Below are positions 15,423-23,646 of a stretch of 32,834 bases of DNA, piece after piece. Within the stretch, counting starts at the first letter, position 1, and the number at the start of each line of letters is the position of its first letter. Made by a program: the position numbers and the translations under genes. This DNA is from a candidate division WOR-3 bacterium (GTDB lineage Bacteria; SDB-A). The stretch lies in contig JAFGSQ010000047.1 of the NCBI GenBank assembly GCA_016934535.1, forward strand, positions 1 to 32,834, written 5' to 3'. Under the pieces are notes generated by a model that saw only the letters and a program-made list of their open reading frames with translations, searched no databases and was not told the origin of the DNA.

Positions 15423-15451
15423 TTGACAAAACAAAAACGCTGATTTAAAAT
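15423..15451 (+). promoter_or_regulatory. Promoter of the formate/nitrite channel operon
   Basis: A perfect TTGACA (15423-15428), a 17-base spacer and TAAAAT (15446-15451, five of six). The transcript would have a leader of ~125 bases before the ATG at 15584. I see no named riboswitch or clear terminator in it. It is divergent from the moeA promoter, with 34 bases between the two -35 boxes, so a shared regulator is possible. Confidence 0.65.
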
Positions 15452-15583
15452 TCAATTTCGATTTTCTGAAAGAGGACCGGTTTAATTTACGCCAGGGTCA
15501 GCACCATAAAATGACAGTTTTGAATGAAGAATGGAAATGTCAACGATAGAGAAAAAAACTCTCGCTAATGGCAAGGAGGATTA

Positions 15584-16429
15584 ATGGCTGAGATAGTCAA
15601 TGTCGGATGCAAAACTCCGGCGAATGTCGCGGAAACCCTTTCCAGGACCACTTGCGTCCAGAAAACGACGGCTTCTGACTGGAAACTCATCGTATTGGGT
15701 ATTTTTGCCGGTGTTTATATCGGTTTCGGGGCCTCAATAGCGACACTCGTAGGATCTGATTCAGCAAAATTTCTCGGAGTGGGGCTGAGTAAATTTTTTG
15801 TCGGAGGAGTTTTCAGCGTAGGACTAATGCTCGTTGTAATAGCCGGCGCGGAACTTTTTACGGGCAACAACCTCATGCTCATGGGTGCTCTTGAAAAAAG
15901 AGTTTCAGTAGGTAAAGTACTTTACAAATGGCTCGTAGTTTACTTAGCAAACTTCGCGGGTTCGGTTCTTCTTGCATATCTCATTTATGTCAGCGGCCTT
16001 TGGAAGGGCGGAGAATTTTTAACCGGCGTAGCCGCCATTAAAATTGCCGCGGCAAAAGTCAGTCTTCCATGGGTGGAAGCTTTTGTAAGAGGTATTCTCT
16101 GCAACATACTTGTCTGTCTCGCTGTATGGATGGCAATTGCTTCGAGTAACATCGTAGGAAAGATATTCGCGATTTTCTTTCCAATAATGACATTCGTTGC
16201 AATGGGATTTGAGCACAGTGTAGCCAACATGTATTTTATTCCTCTGGGTCTTTTCCTGAAAGGAACTGCGGCCGCGGCGGCCTCAGGCCTCGATTTGAGC
16301 GGACTGACATGGATATCATTCCTCTGGAACAATCTTCTGCCCGTAACTCTTGGAAACATCATCGGAGGGGCGTTTTTCGTCGGGGCTCTCTACTGGATGG
16401 TTTACGTAAGAAACAGCAAGCAGGCATGA
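15584..16429 (+). CDS. Formate/nitrite transporter family channel (FocA/FdhC-like)
   Basis: Encodes 281 residues, normal for the family, with GGAGG seven bases upstream. These inner-membrane pentameric channels move formate, nitrite or hydrosulfide. Six membrane helices are visible at about 35-55, 70-92, 112-137, 168-188, 194-210 and 250-275. Family signatures are GAELFTGNN (88-96) at the second helix and GFEHSVANMYFIP (208-220), with His211 matching the conserved pore histidine. Formate is the likely substrate, given the overlap with mobA, the fdhD gene next in the operon and the formate dehydrogenase just downstream on the other strand. Direction of transport cannot be inferred, and nitrite or HS- remain possible. 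Confidence 0.9.
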   Translation: MAEIVNVGCKTPANVAETLSRTTCVQKTTASDWKLIVLGIFAGVYIGFGASIATLVGSDSAKFLGVGLSKFFVGGVFSVGLMLVVIAGAELFTGNNLMLMGALEKRVSVGKVLYKWLVVYLANFAGSVLLAYLIYVSGLWKGGEFLTGVAAIKIAAAKVSLPWVEAFVRGILCNILVCLAVWMAIASSNIVGKIFAIFFPIMTFVAMGFEHSVANMYFIPLGLFLKGTAAAAASGLDLSGLTWISFLWNNLLPVTLGNIIGGAFFVGALYWMVYVRNSKQA

Positions 16430-17010
16430 CACAGGCAGTTATCCTCGCCGGCGGCAAAAGCAGCCGTTTCGGCAGAGATAAAGCTTTCGAAAAATTTGGG
16501 GACTCGACTCTGGTCGAGTCCGTTTTTTTTTCTTTAAAAGAAATTTTCTCCGATATCATTATCGTAACCAATTGCCCTGAAAACTTCTCTATATTTGAAG
16601 CCAAAACAGTAAAGGACATAGTTCCAGGCAGAGGTCCTATCGGCGGGATTTACACTGGACTGCTGTCGTCCAGTTCACAGAGAATATTCGCCATAGCCTG
16701 CGACATGCCGTTCCTTGACAAAGATTTTATAAAATACATGATTTCAATAAAAGAAGGGGACGTCATAGTACCGAGAAAAGAAAAAGACCTCTACGAACCT
16801 CTTCACGCAGTCTATTCAAAAAACTGTCTGCCGTACATTCTTGATCAGCTCAACAAAGGAGACAATAAAATTCAGAATTTTTTCAGCTTTGTCAAAACCG
16901 TCTATGTTGAAAAAGACGTAATCCTTCGCTTTGACACCGAAATGAAAATGTTTTTCAACATAAATGAAAAAAACGATCTCAAGAGATTCAAAACGTGTAT
17001 AGAAAAATGA
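16426..17010 (+). CDS. mobA: Molybdenum cofactor guanylyltransferase
   Basis: Encodes 194 residues from the ATG at 16426, which overlaps the channel stop as ATGA; the upstream in-frame extension lies entirely within the channel gene. It attaches GMP to Mo-molybdopterin to form the MGD cofactor of formate dehydrogenases. Visible motifs are AVILAGGKSSRFGRDKAFEKFG (first 20 or so residues, the nucleotide loop), VPGRGPIGGIYTGL, and AIACDMPFLD with the metal-binding Asp. The length matches MobA. Its stop overlaps fdhD as ATGA, so the three genes are translationally chained. Confidence 0.94.
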   Translation: MTQAVILAGGKSSRFGRDKAFEKFGDSTLVESVFFSLKEIFSDIIIVTNCPENFSIFEAKTVKDIVPGRGPIGGIYTGLLSSSSQRIFAIACDMPFLDKDFIKYMISIKEGDVIVPRKEKDLYEPLHAVYSKNCLPYILDQLNKGDNKIQNFFSFVKTVYVEKDVILRFDTEMKMFFNINEKNDLKRFKTCIEK

Positions 17011-17750
17011 GAATCAAGAGGATCGACCTCCGGGACGGCGAGACCTTTTTTGAAGACAAAATAATAAAAGAATCAATGATAAAAATCTTAGTCAACGGCT
17101 CCGAAATGTCAAACATGGTTTGCTCTCCGTCCCAACTCGACGAGCTCGCTGTCGGCCGTCTTTTCTCCGAGGGTTTTATCGAATCGGCCAAGGAGATATC
17201 ATCAATAGAAATTGAAAAAGACAAAATGACAGTAAATGTGGCGCTCAAAAAAAAACCGACTGACGCTGGAATTGAGAAACAATACGTAATGACATCCGGA
17301 TGCGGACAGGCGGCATCGGATCTCAATCTTCTCCAGGGGAAAGGACTTAAACCTCTCGATAAACCGAGAATGTTCGATGCGAAAATAATTCTGGATCTGT
17401 TAAGGGAATTTCAGAAAAGATCTTTGATTTTCGCCGAAACCGGCGGAGTTCACGCGGCGGCATTGTGCAGGACCGACAAAATCATTTCTTTCAAAGAAGA
17501 CATTGGCCGTCACAACGCAGTGGACAAAATAATCGGAGAGGCACTGCTCGGTGGAAAAAACGGAGAAGGTCTGTACATGCTTTTTTCCGGAAGAATATCC
17601 TCTGAAATTCTTGTTAAATCGCTGAAGTTCGGAGTTTATCTCATAGCTTCGAGATCCGCACCGACTGATCGAGCTGTTGAGCTCGCCAGAAAGACAAACA
17701 TCAGACTTATAGGCTTTGCCAGAGGATTCAGATTGAACGTCTACAATTAA
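17007..17750 (+). CDS. fdhD: Formate dehydrogenase sulfurtransferase FdhD
   Basis: Encodes 247 residues from the ATG at 17007, chosen for its ATGA overlap with mobA; an in-frame ATG at 16995 is possible. FdhD passes sulfur from a cysteine desulfurase to the MGD cofactor, which activates formate dehydrogenase. Seen are DELAVGRLFSEGFI, the loop TSGCGQ with Cys99, FAETGGVHAAALC, FKEDIGRHNAVDKIIG and FSGRISSEILVK, all family motifs. E. coli FdhD carries two cysteines in a CxxC loop; here only one is present. The partner dehydrogenase is encoded convergently at 19687-21738. The gene ends 22 bases before a strong terminator hairpin. Confidence 0.94.
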   Translation: MRIKRIDLRDGETFFEDKIIKESMIKILVNGSEMSNMVCSPSQLDELAVGRLFSEGFIESAKEISSIEIEKDKMTVNVALKKKPTDAGIEKQYVMTSGCGQAASDLNLLQGKGLKPLDKPRMFDAKIILDLLREFQKRSLIFAETGGVHAAALCRTDKIISFKEDIGRHNAVDKIIGEALLGGKNGEGLYMLFSGRISSEILVKSLKFGVYLIASRSAPTDRAVELARKTNIRLIGFARGFRLNVYN

Positions 17751-17772
17751 TTTTTTTCGTTCATTAAATTAA

Positions 17773-17798
17773 AAAAAGGCGGAATAATCCGCCTTTTT
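17773..17798. terminator. Bidirectional rho-independent terminator between fdhD and the dehydrogenase operon
   Basis: A perfect 11-base inverted repeat, AAAAAGGCGGA / TCCGCCTTTTT, with a 4-base ATAA loop. The G+C core is flanked by an A run on the left and a T run on the right, so it should terminate transcripts from both strands. It sits between two convergent stop codons. Confidence 0.9.
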
Positions 17799-17815
17799 CT
17801 CAAACCTGTCCTTTA

Positions 17816-18634
17816 TTATTCTACGTCTAATAGTTTCAACTGGGCGTAAGTGAAAACAGGACCGTCAGTACAGCAATATTTGCTTCCTATTATGCAGTGT
17901 CCGCATTTTCCTATTCCGCATTTCATGTGCATTTCCATAGTCGTTATAATGTCTTTGGCTCTCATTTTTTTTTCGGCGAGAGTAATGTTGGTGAATTTTA
18001 TCATTATTGGAGGTCCGCAAAGATATGCTATGGTGCTGTTCGGGTTGAACTCAACGCTTTCAAAGAGCTTGGTGACGACGCCGACACTGCCTTTCCAGCT
18101 CGCGTCCGGACTGTCAACCGTCCTCAGCACTTCAACATCCGGATATTTCGCCCATCTTGCCATTTCGTCGTCGTAAACGCATTCGGCGGGACATTTGGCT
18201 CCGTAAAGGATCCATATCTTGCCGTATTTGCCGCGATTGTTGAAAACAGCATTCATCACGGATCTGAGCGGCAGTAATCCTATTCCACCCGCGACGAAAA
18301 GGATGTCTTTCCCCTCGAATTCTTCCCAGGGAAAAGAATTACCGTATGGTCCGCGGACGAAAAATTCGTCTCCCTCTTTGAGTTCGTGTAAAGCGTCCGT
18401 TAAAACACCAACTTTCCTGACGGCTAATTCGAGATCGTCTCCCCTTTCACACGTTGAAGTGATCGAGATGGGAGCTTCACCCTTTCCGAAAATCGAGACT
18501 TGAACGAATTGCCCCGGTTTCCAAACGAAAGGTTTTTCGTCTTTGAATTTCAGCGTGAAATGCTTTACGTCAAAAACAAGATTCTTTAATTTTTTAATCT
18601 CTACTGCACGCGGCAGATATTCGTTTTTATTCAT
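17816..18634 (-). CDS. FAD/NAD(P)-binding [2Fe-2S] electron-transfer subunit (HydG-of-sulfhydrogenase/PyrK-like)
   Basis: Encodes 272 residues with GGGAG upstream. Layout: a ferredoxin-reductase-type FAD domain (~8-100, with the flavin loop around APISITS at 54-60), an NAD(P)-binding domain beginning VAGGIGLLPLRS (114-125) and ending LCGPPIMIKF, and a C-terminal [2Fe-2S] motif with C239-x4-C244-x2-C247 and C254 or C255, followed by DGPVF. It resembles the gamma subunit of archaeal-type sulfhydrogenase, AsrB and PyrK. It would pass electrons between NAD(P)H and the neighbouring Fe-S subunit in the cytoplasm. Last gene of the dehydrogenase operon, 12 bases after the beta-like subunit. It is unrelated to the radical SAM HydG at 24931. 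Confidence 0.87.
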   Translation of the reverse strand: MNKNEYLPRAVEIKKLKNLVFDVKHFTLKFKDEKPFVWKPGQFVQVSIFGKGEAPISITSTCERGDDLELAVRKVGVLTDALHELKEGDEFFVRGPYGNSFPWEEFEGKDILFVAGGIGLLPLRSVMNAVFNNRGKYGKIWILYGAKCPAECVYDDEMARWAKYPDVEVLRTVDSPDASWKGSVGVVTKLFESVEFNPNSTIAYLCGPPIMIKFTNITLAEKKMRAKDIITTMEMHMKCGIGKCGHCIIGSKYCCTDGPVFTYAQLKLLDVE

Positions 18635-18646
18635 TTTACAGCTCCC

Positions 18647-19687
18647 TCATGATAGTGACAGTATGATTTCTTTGATATCGATATTGACAGGACAGGCGTC
18701 GAGGCATCTGCCGCACCCGACACAGCCGGTATCGCCGAATTTCATCTTGTCCCACAAAAGCTTACAGTAATATCGGTTCCCGGTGCGTTGTTCTTTTTTC
18801 TCCATCGGGTTATGTCCGCCTGCCATCCTGAAATATCCGCTCATCATGCAGGAATCTATTATTCTCTTTCTTATGCCTTTTCCTTCTTTCTGGCTGTCGG
18901 TAACATTGAAACAGGTACACGTCGGACAAACATAGTTGCACGCTCCGCAGGAAATGCATCTGTTCGTAATCTCGGACAAAAGCTTGTCGTCAACCGGATT
19001 GCCTGCCATTTTACCGAGAGCTTTATCTTTGTCGAGGTTTTCAGCGACAGGCAGTCCCGAAGCTTTCAATTTTTTTTCTTCCCATTTTTTCTCATAATCG
19101 GCGTCGGCTACATCAAACAATGCTTTGTCTTTAGTCACTATGACGCGCCCTTTTTCGCTTCCGATGTTTACGAAGAAATAGCCGTCTTCCATGTCGGTAA
19201 GTTGAACATCGAATCCTTTTTCAGCGAAAGGACCCGTCTTCATTGTGGCACAGAAACAACTTTCCGAAGGAGGTGTAAGGCAAGACATGCTTATCAGAGT
19301 CAGTTTGTCGCGCGCGTTTTTGTAGTAGTAATCCTCAAACTCTCTCTGTGCAAAGAAATTGTCAGTATATAGTATGCCTGCAATATCACAGCTCGGTAGT
19401 CCGAATATAACGGTTTCCTCTGAATTGTCTATGCTTTTAATCTTTGTTTCTCTCCCTTTTTTCTCGAATTCGATCATAGGTTCAATCTGACCAAAAAGAG
19501 CTTCACGCACGGAGGGCATAAGGGGTTTGTGCTCTTTCAGCAAGACTTTGCCTGTGTCTTCGACGGGAAGAAAATTTATGTCACCGAATTCGTTTTCTTG
19601 AGGCGCGAGAAGGTTGGAACTTTTTTTAAAATTTTCGAGGAGTTTAAAAATATTTGCCTCGGTAATTTTGAATTTGTCGGTCGACAT
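18647..19687 (-). CDS. Fe-S electron-transfer subunit (sulfhydrogenase beta/AsrA-like)
   Basis: Encodes 346 residues. Two [4Fe-4S] ferredoxin motifs are clear: C244-x2-C247-x2-C250-x3-C254, and C322-x2-C325-x2-C328-x3-C332-P. Extra cysteines at 100, 136, 144 and 146 (GLPSCDI, SMSC, ESCFCATM) lie in the N-terminal domain shared by sulfhydrogenase beta subunits and AsrA. It probably wires the formate dehydrogenase active-site subunit to the flavoprotein encoded next. Its ATG shares one base with the dehydrogenase stop (TGATG), so translation is coupled. Alternative reading as an anaerobic sulfite reductase subunit is less likely, because the partner catalytic subunit is a formate dehydrogenase. 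Confidence 0.87.
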   Translation of the reverse strand: MSTDKFKITEANIFKLLENFKKSSNLLAPQENEFGDINFLPVEDTGKVLLKEHKPLMPSVREALFGQIEPMIEFEKKGRETKIKSIDNSEETVIFGLPSCDIAGILYTDNFFAQREFEDYYYKNARDKLTLISMSCLTPPSESCFCATMKTGPFAEKGFDVQLTDMEDGYFFVNIGSEKGRVIVTKDKALFDVADADYEKKWEEKKLKASGLPVAENLDKDKALGKMAGNPVDDKLLSEITNRCISCGACNYVCPTCTCFNVTDSQKEGKGIRKRIIDSCMMSGYFRMAGGHNPMEKKEQRTGNRYYCKLLWDKMKFGDTGCVGCGRCLDACPVNIDIKEIILSLS

Positions 19688-21738
19688 CAGTTTCCTCCTC
19701 CGATTTTAACAGCACAAACCTTATATTCAGGAATTTTAGCCACCGGATCCAGAGCGTCTATTGTCAGTTTGTTCACCGCCTGATCGGCGAAATGGAACGG
19801 AATAAAAATATTCCCGGGTTTCATAACGTCAGTGACAACCGCTTTGACGCTTATTGTACCTCTTCTCGATGTAACTTTGATTGTGTTGCCGTTTCTTATT
19901 TTGTACTGTTTTGCATCTTCAGGATTTATCTCTACGTAGCATTCCGGCACTTCCCTTTCGAGAGTCGAACTTCTTTTAGTCAGTGTCCTGGTGTGATAGT
20001 GAAAATAAGTTCTCCCTGTCGTCAGTGTGAAAGGATATTCATCGTCGGGAAGTTCAGCCGGTTGTTTGAAATCTATCGCCGTAAAAAGCCCCTTGCCTCT
20101 GGAGAATCTGCCGTCTTTGTGCAAATATGGTGTTCCGGGATGCTCAATTGCAGGGCATGGCCACTGGAGACCAAAATTTTTACCGAGTCTGTCATAATTC
20201 ATGCCGTGGTAACTCGGAGTGACGGAAGCCATTTCGTCAAAAATCTCTTCGGGAGATTTGTAAGGCATGTCGTAACCGCAGGTTTTGGATATCTCGCAGA
20301 TTATTTCCCAGTCCTGTTTAGCTTGTCCGGGCGGATCGACGGCTTTTCTAATTCTTTGAACTCTTCTTTCGGTGTTGGAAAAAGTCCCGTCCTTTTCGGC
20401 ATAACTCGCTCCTGGCAGGACAACATCGGCAAGCTCCGCTGTTTCAGTCATAAAAATATCCTGAACGACGAGAAAGTCTAGTGCTTCGAGACCTTTTTGT
20501 ACATGACTGATGTTGGGATCTGAAACCATCGGATTTTCTCCGAGTACGTAAAGAGCTTTTATTTTACCCTCCATAGCCAGGTTGGGGACTGCTGTCACCG
20601 TCACACCGACTTTATCCGGAAGATTTTTTACATTCCATGCTTGTTCAAATTTCTCTTTGACCTTTGGATCAGTGACGGGCTGGTATCCGCTGTACACATT
20701 CGGAAGACCTCCCATGTCGCAGGCGCCCTGGACATTGTTCTGGCCGCGCAGGGGATTGACTCCCGTTGAAGGTTTCCCTATGTTGCCTGTAAGCATGGCG
20801 AGATTAGCGCACGATTTGACGTTGTCGACTCCGGTCGTGTGCTGGGTTATGCCCATGCAGTATATTATGCTGGACTTTTTACTTCGGGCAAAAGCTCTCG
20901 CCGCTTCAGCCAATTGAATAGCCGGAATACCTGAAATTTTTTCGACGTATTCAGGAGTGTATTTTTCGACGGTCTTTTTCAGTTCTTCGTATCCCTCGGT
21001 AAAATCCGCAATAAACTTACTGTCTTCAAGCCTTTCTCTGATTATGACGTTCATCATTCCGTTAATCCACGCGACGTCAGTACCATATTTGGGCGTCAGG
21101 TGGTATTTCGCATGTTTTGAAAGCTGGATGCCTCTCGGATCCACGAGAATCAACGTAGCTTTTTTATTTCTGACAGCGTTGATTATCCTCGAACCTATAA
21201 GAGGATGCTGTTCGGTCGTGTTGGAGCCTATAATCAGAAAAACGTCTCCGTCTTCGAACTCGTCTATTGAGTTCGTCATCGCCCCTGAGCCCAATGTCGC
21301 AGCGAGACCCGCTACGGTTGAAGAGTGTCAAAGACGGGCACAGTGATCTATATTGTTTGTTTTAAAGACAGCTCTCGCCATCTTCTGCATGAGATAATTC
21401 TCTTCATTTGAACATTTGGCTGAAGTGAAAAATGCCAAACTGTCCGGACCGGATTCTTCGTAATGCTTTTTGAATTTCTTCGCGGTCAGAGACAGAGCTT
21501 CCTTCCATGAAGCTTTCCTGAATTTTCCGTTTTCTTTTATCAATGGATCAGTAAGTCTATCGGGGTGCTGGACAAATTCCGAGGCGTTCCAGCCTTTAAC
21601 GCAAAGACTGCCTTTATTGACCGGATGATTCTTGCTCGGAACAACACCCGTTATCCTGCCGTCTTTGACCTTAAAGTAGAAACCGCATCCGCATCCGCAA
21701 TAGATACACGTTGTCAGTATCTGCTTTTCAGCGGACAA
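19687..21738 (-). CDS. fdhA: Selenocysteine-containing formate dehydrogenase, catalytic subunit
   Basis: One 683-residue gene read through an in-frame TGA at 21328-21330 (residue 137). The frame continues with the family sequence on both sides: DHCARL, TGA, HSSTVAGLAATLGSGAMTN, precisely where formate dehydrogenases have Sec or Cys bound to Mo or W. A bacterial SECIS-like hairpin follows. The start is a TTG at 21738 with AGGAGG five bases upstream. The N-terminal [4Fe-4S] motif is C11-x2-C14-x3-C18-x27-C46. The rest has MGD-binding motifs (GSNTTEQHP, LVDPRG, ENPMVSDPN) and a C-terminal molydopterin-binding domain (LTTGRTYFHYHTRT). It oxidises formate or reduces CO2. There is no twin-arginine signal, so it is cytoplasmic. 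Automated callers would split it into two ORFs. Confidence 0.93.
21299..21330 (-). promoter_or_regulatory. Selenocysteine TGA and bSECIS hairpin
   Basis: On the minus strand, TGA (21328-21330) is followed after 12 bases by the stem GTAGCG (21310-21315), the loop GGTCT (21305-21309) and the closing CGCTGC (21299-21304). This is a six-pair stem with one G-U pair. As I recall it, the E. coli fdhF SECIS has the same GGUCU apical loop, bound by SelB. Position and loop both support UGA decoding as selenocysteine. Confidence 0.85.
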
Positions 21739-21783
21739 AAAATCCTCCTTTTTTTAACATTGGACTGAATCATGAGACATTCC

Positions 21784-21812
21784 ATATTAAAATTCACCAT
21801 CACACCTGTCAA
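21784..21812 (-). promoter_or_regulatory. Promoter of the formate dehydrogenase operon
   Basis: On the minus strand, a perfect TTGACA (21807-21812), a 17-base spacer and TAATAT (21784-21789, four of six). Transcription would begin near 21777, giving a leader of about 40 bases before the TTG at 21738. Confidence 0.5.
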
Positions 21813-21863
21813 GTTTAGATTCGAAATCAAATGTTTCAAAACAACTCATAAAAGCAATTCCAG

Positions 21864-21892
21864 TTGACTTTTTTCCCCTCACGCTTGAAAAT
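21864..21892 (+). promoter_or_regulatory. Promoter of the hydrogenase-maturation operon
   Basis: TTGACT (21864-21869, five of six), a 17-base spacer and GAAAAT (21887-21892, four of six). It would give a leader of ~45 bases before the ATG at 21944. It is divergent from the fdhA promoter, with 51 bases between the two -35 boxes. Confidence 0.45.
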
Positions 21893-21943
21893 AGCATCAA
21901 ATCTGACGGAAGGACCGGAACTGGTCTGACAAAAGGAGAAAAT

Positions 21944-22237
21944 ATGCCTCAAACAGAAAAATCCTGCAGATCTTCAAAACTTGTTAGCCGTCTCGGAGTC
22001 GTCGGTATTTTCATTTATTCCCCGGACAGCGCCAGAGAAGTAAACAATGTGCTTTCAGAGTTTTCCATGTTTATCAAGGGAAGGCTCGGTATACCTTCGG
22101 TCAACAGCAGTCCGAAAATCAACGTCATAGCAGTAGTCTTTGAAGGGACTACTGACGAGTTAGGATCTTTGACCGGAAAACTCGGAAATCTTGAAGGCGT
22201 TGAAACCAAAACTCTTTTATCAAAAAGAGAACTTTAA
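21944..22237 (+). CDS. TM1266-type iron-only hydrogenase system regulator
   Basis: Encodes 97 residues with AAGGAG upstream. The pattern RLGVVGIFIYSPDSAREVN, then a FIKGRLGIP turn, INVIAVVFEGTTDELGSLTGKLG and a final LEGVETKT, matches the small ACT-like proteins (TM1266 family) that accompany [FeFe]-hydrogenase maturation genes and are annotated as their regulators. The ACT-like fold suggests ligand sensing; there is no DNA-binding domain, so any regulatory action must be indirect or through a partner. First gene of the operon, 13 bases before the lyase gene. It is cytoplasmic. Confidence 0.85.
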   Translation: MPQTEKSCRSSKLVSRLGVVGIFIYSPDSAREVNNVLSEFSMFIKGRLGIPSVNSSPKINVIAVVFEGTTDELGSLTGKLGNLEGVETKTLLSKREL

Positions 22238-22250
22238 CCGGAGAAAAAAT

Positions 22251-23645
22251 ATGCGAAAAGAAAAAGATTTCCTCGGAGAAATTGAGCTTCCCGATGACTA
22301 CCCTTTCGGCATTCACACGCGAAGAGCGGAAATAAATTTCAGATTTTCCGACGCCAAGATGAGAGAAGACCTTTTCAGAAGCGTAATAACCGTTAAAAGT
22401 GCATGCGCAGAGGCCAACATGAAAGCGGGGCTTCTTGAAAAAAACAAAGCCAGGGCTATAATAAGCGCATGTGAACAGCTTCTTTCCGGCAATGATTCAC
22501 TGGCACCGTCAATACACCCTTTTCAGGGAGGCGCGGGAACGTCTTCAAACATGTCCGCCAATGAATTAATAGCCAACACGGCGCTTAAAATCTCCGGAAA
22601 AGAATTCGGTGATTACCGGTTCATATCACCACTCGACGATGTAAATCTTTCTCAGTCCACAAACGATGTCTATCCTACGGCTGTGAAAATTTCACTCCTC
22701 AAGTCACTGAGAAAACTACACTCGTCAATTGAAACATTCCTTGCCTCTCTTCAGAAAAAGGAAAAGGAATTTTCAGGCATACTTAAAATCGGCAGGACAG
22801 AACTGCAAGACGCAATGCCCGTTTCGCTGGGGCAGGAATTTTCAGCCTGGGCAGACGCAATTTCGAGGTTCAGATGGAGGATTAACAAAGCGATCGATTG
22901 GATAAGAGAGGTCAATATTTCGGGTACTGCGGTCGGAACCTCCATTAACGCGGACAGAAAATATTCCGTTTTTGTAATTGACGAGCTAAGAAAAATTACA
23001 GAAGAACCTCTTTCACTATCGAGAAACCTCGTGGACGGAACTCAGAACACGGATCAGATAATCGAAGTTTCGGGCATTATAAAGACGGGTGCAGTAACAG
23101 TGAAAAAATTCGCTTCGGACATCAGACTGCTTTCGAGCGGTCCTGATTGCGGATTTGCAGAACTCATATTACCCGCCATGCAGGCGGGATCTTCAATAAT
23201 GCCTGGAAAAATCAATCCGGTAATTTTCGAAGCTGCGGAACAGATATGCCTGCACGTCATTGCCTGCGATCATTCCGTTTCAACCGCAGCTTCCGAGAGC
23301 AATCTCGAACTGCCCCAGTTTCTTCCTTACATCGCTCATGTTTTACTTGAAAATATTGAAATGTTCTCAAACTGCCTCGTCAAAATTTCAGAATCAACAG
23401 AATTATTAACACCTAACAGGGAAAGAATAAAGCGCTACGTCGAAAATTCATTCGCCGTTGCCACTCTGCTCTCTCCAATTGTCGGCCACGAGAAAATGGC
23501 GGAGATAGTTTCACGTGCGAGAAAGGAAGACAGGAATATTGTGGAGATCATTCGCTCTGAAAAGATTTTGGATCCTGAAAAATTAGACAAACTTCTCAAT
23601 CCCGAAATTATGGCTTCTCCAGGAATGCCTTTTTTGGAGGAATAA
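22251..23645 (+). CDS. Aspartate ammonia-lyase-like enzyme of the hydrogenase-maturation cluster
   Basis: Encodes 464 residues from the ATG at 22251 (GGAG seven bases upstream); a longer in-frame start lies inside the previous gene. It belongs to the fumarase/aspartase superfamily: GTSSNMSANELIAN (96-109), STNDVYPTA, the GRTELQDAMPVSLGQEF region (181-197) and the signature GSSIMPGKINPV (313-324), whose serine is the catalytic base. Aspartases make fumarate and ammonia from aspartate. Lyases of this type recur beside hydE/F/G, as I recall, and a supply of ammonia for the H-cluster aminodithiolate bridge is a reasonable inference. Glu184 occupies the position held by His in fumarase C and, I believe, Gln in aspartase, so the substrate could differ. 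One base separates it from hydF. Confidence 0.85.
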   Translation: MRKEKDFLGEIELPDDYPFGIHTRRAEINFRFSDAKMREDLFRSVITVKSACAEANMKAGLLEKNKARAIISACEQLLSGNDSLAPSIHPFQGGAGTSSNMSANELIANTALKISGKEFGDYRFISPLDDVNLSQSTNDVYPTAVKISLLKSLRKLHSSIETFLASLQKKEKEFSGILKIGRTELQDAMPVSLGQEFSAWADAISRFRWRINKAIDWIREVNISGTAVGTSINADRKYSVFVIDELRKITEEPLSLSRNLVDGTQNTDQIIEVSGIIKTGAVTVKKFASDIRLLSSGPDCGFAELILPAMQAGSSIMPGKINPVIFEAAEQICLHVIACDHSVSTAASESNLELPQFLPYIAHVLLENIEMFSNCLVKISESTELLTPNRERIKRYVENSFAVATLLSPIVGHEKMAEIVSRARKEDRNIVEIIRSEKILDPEKLDKLLNPEIMASPGMPFLEE

Positions 23646-23646
23646 G

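Noticed and set aside
15544-15563. Short hairpin (AGAG/CTCT around an A run) before the channel gene as an attenuator
   Set aside because: Only four to five pairs with an A-rich loop and no T run; too weak to support.
18788-19372. 194-residue plus-strand ORF
   Set aside because: Antisense shadow of the Fe-S subunit gene, with cysteine- and Phe-rich nonsense composition.
19792-20481. 229-residue plus-strand ORF
   Set aside because: Shadow of the formate dehydrogenase gene, with no coherent motif.
19687-21738. Formate dehydrogenase as a frameshifted or nonsense-mutated pseudogene (two ORFs)
   Set aside because: The interruption is a single in-frame TGA at the known Sec position with a matching SECIS hairpin, and both halves are otherwise intact.
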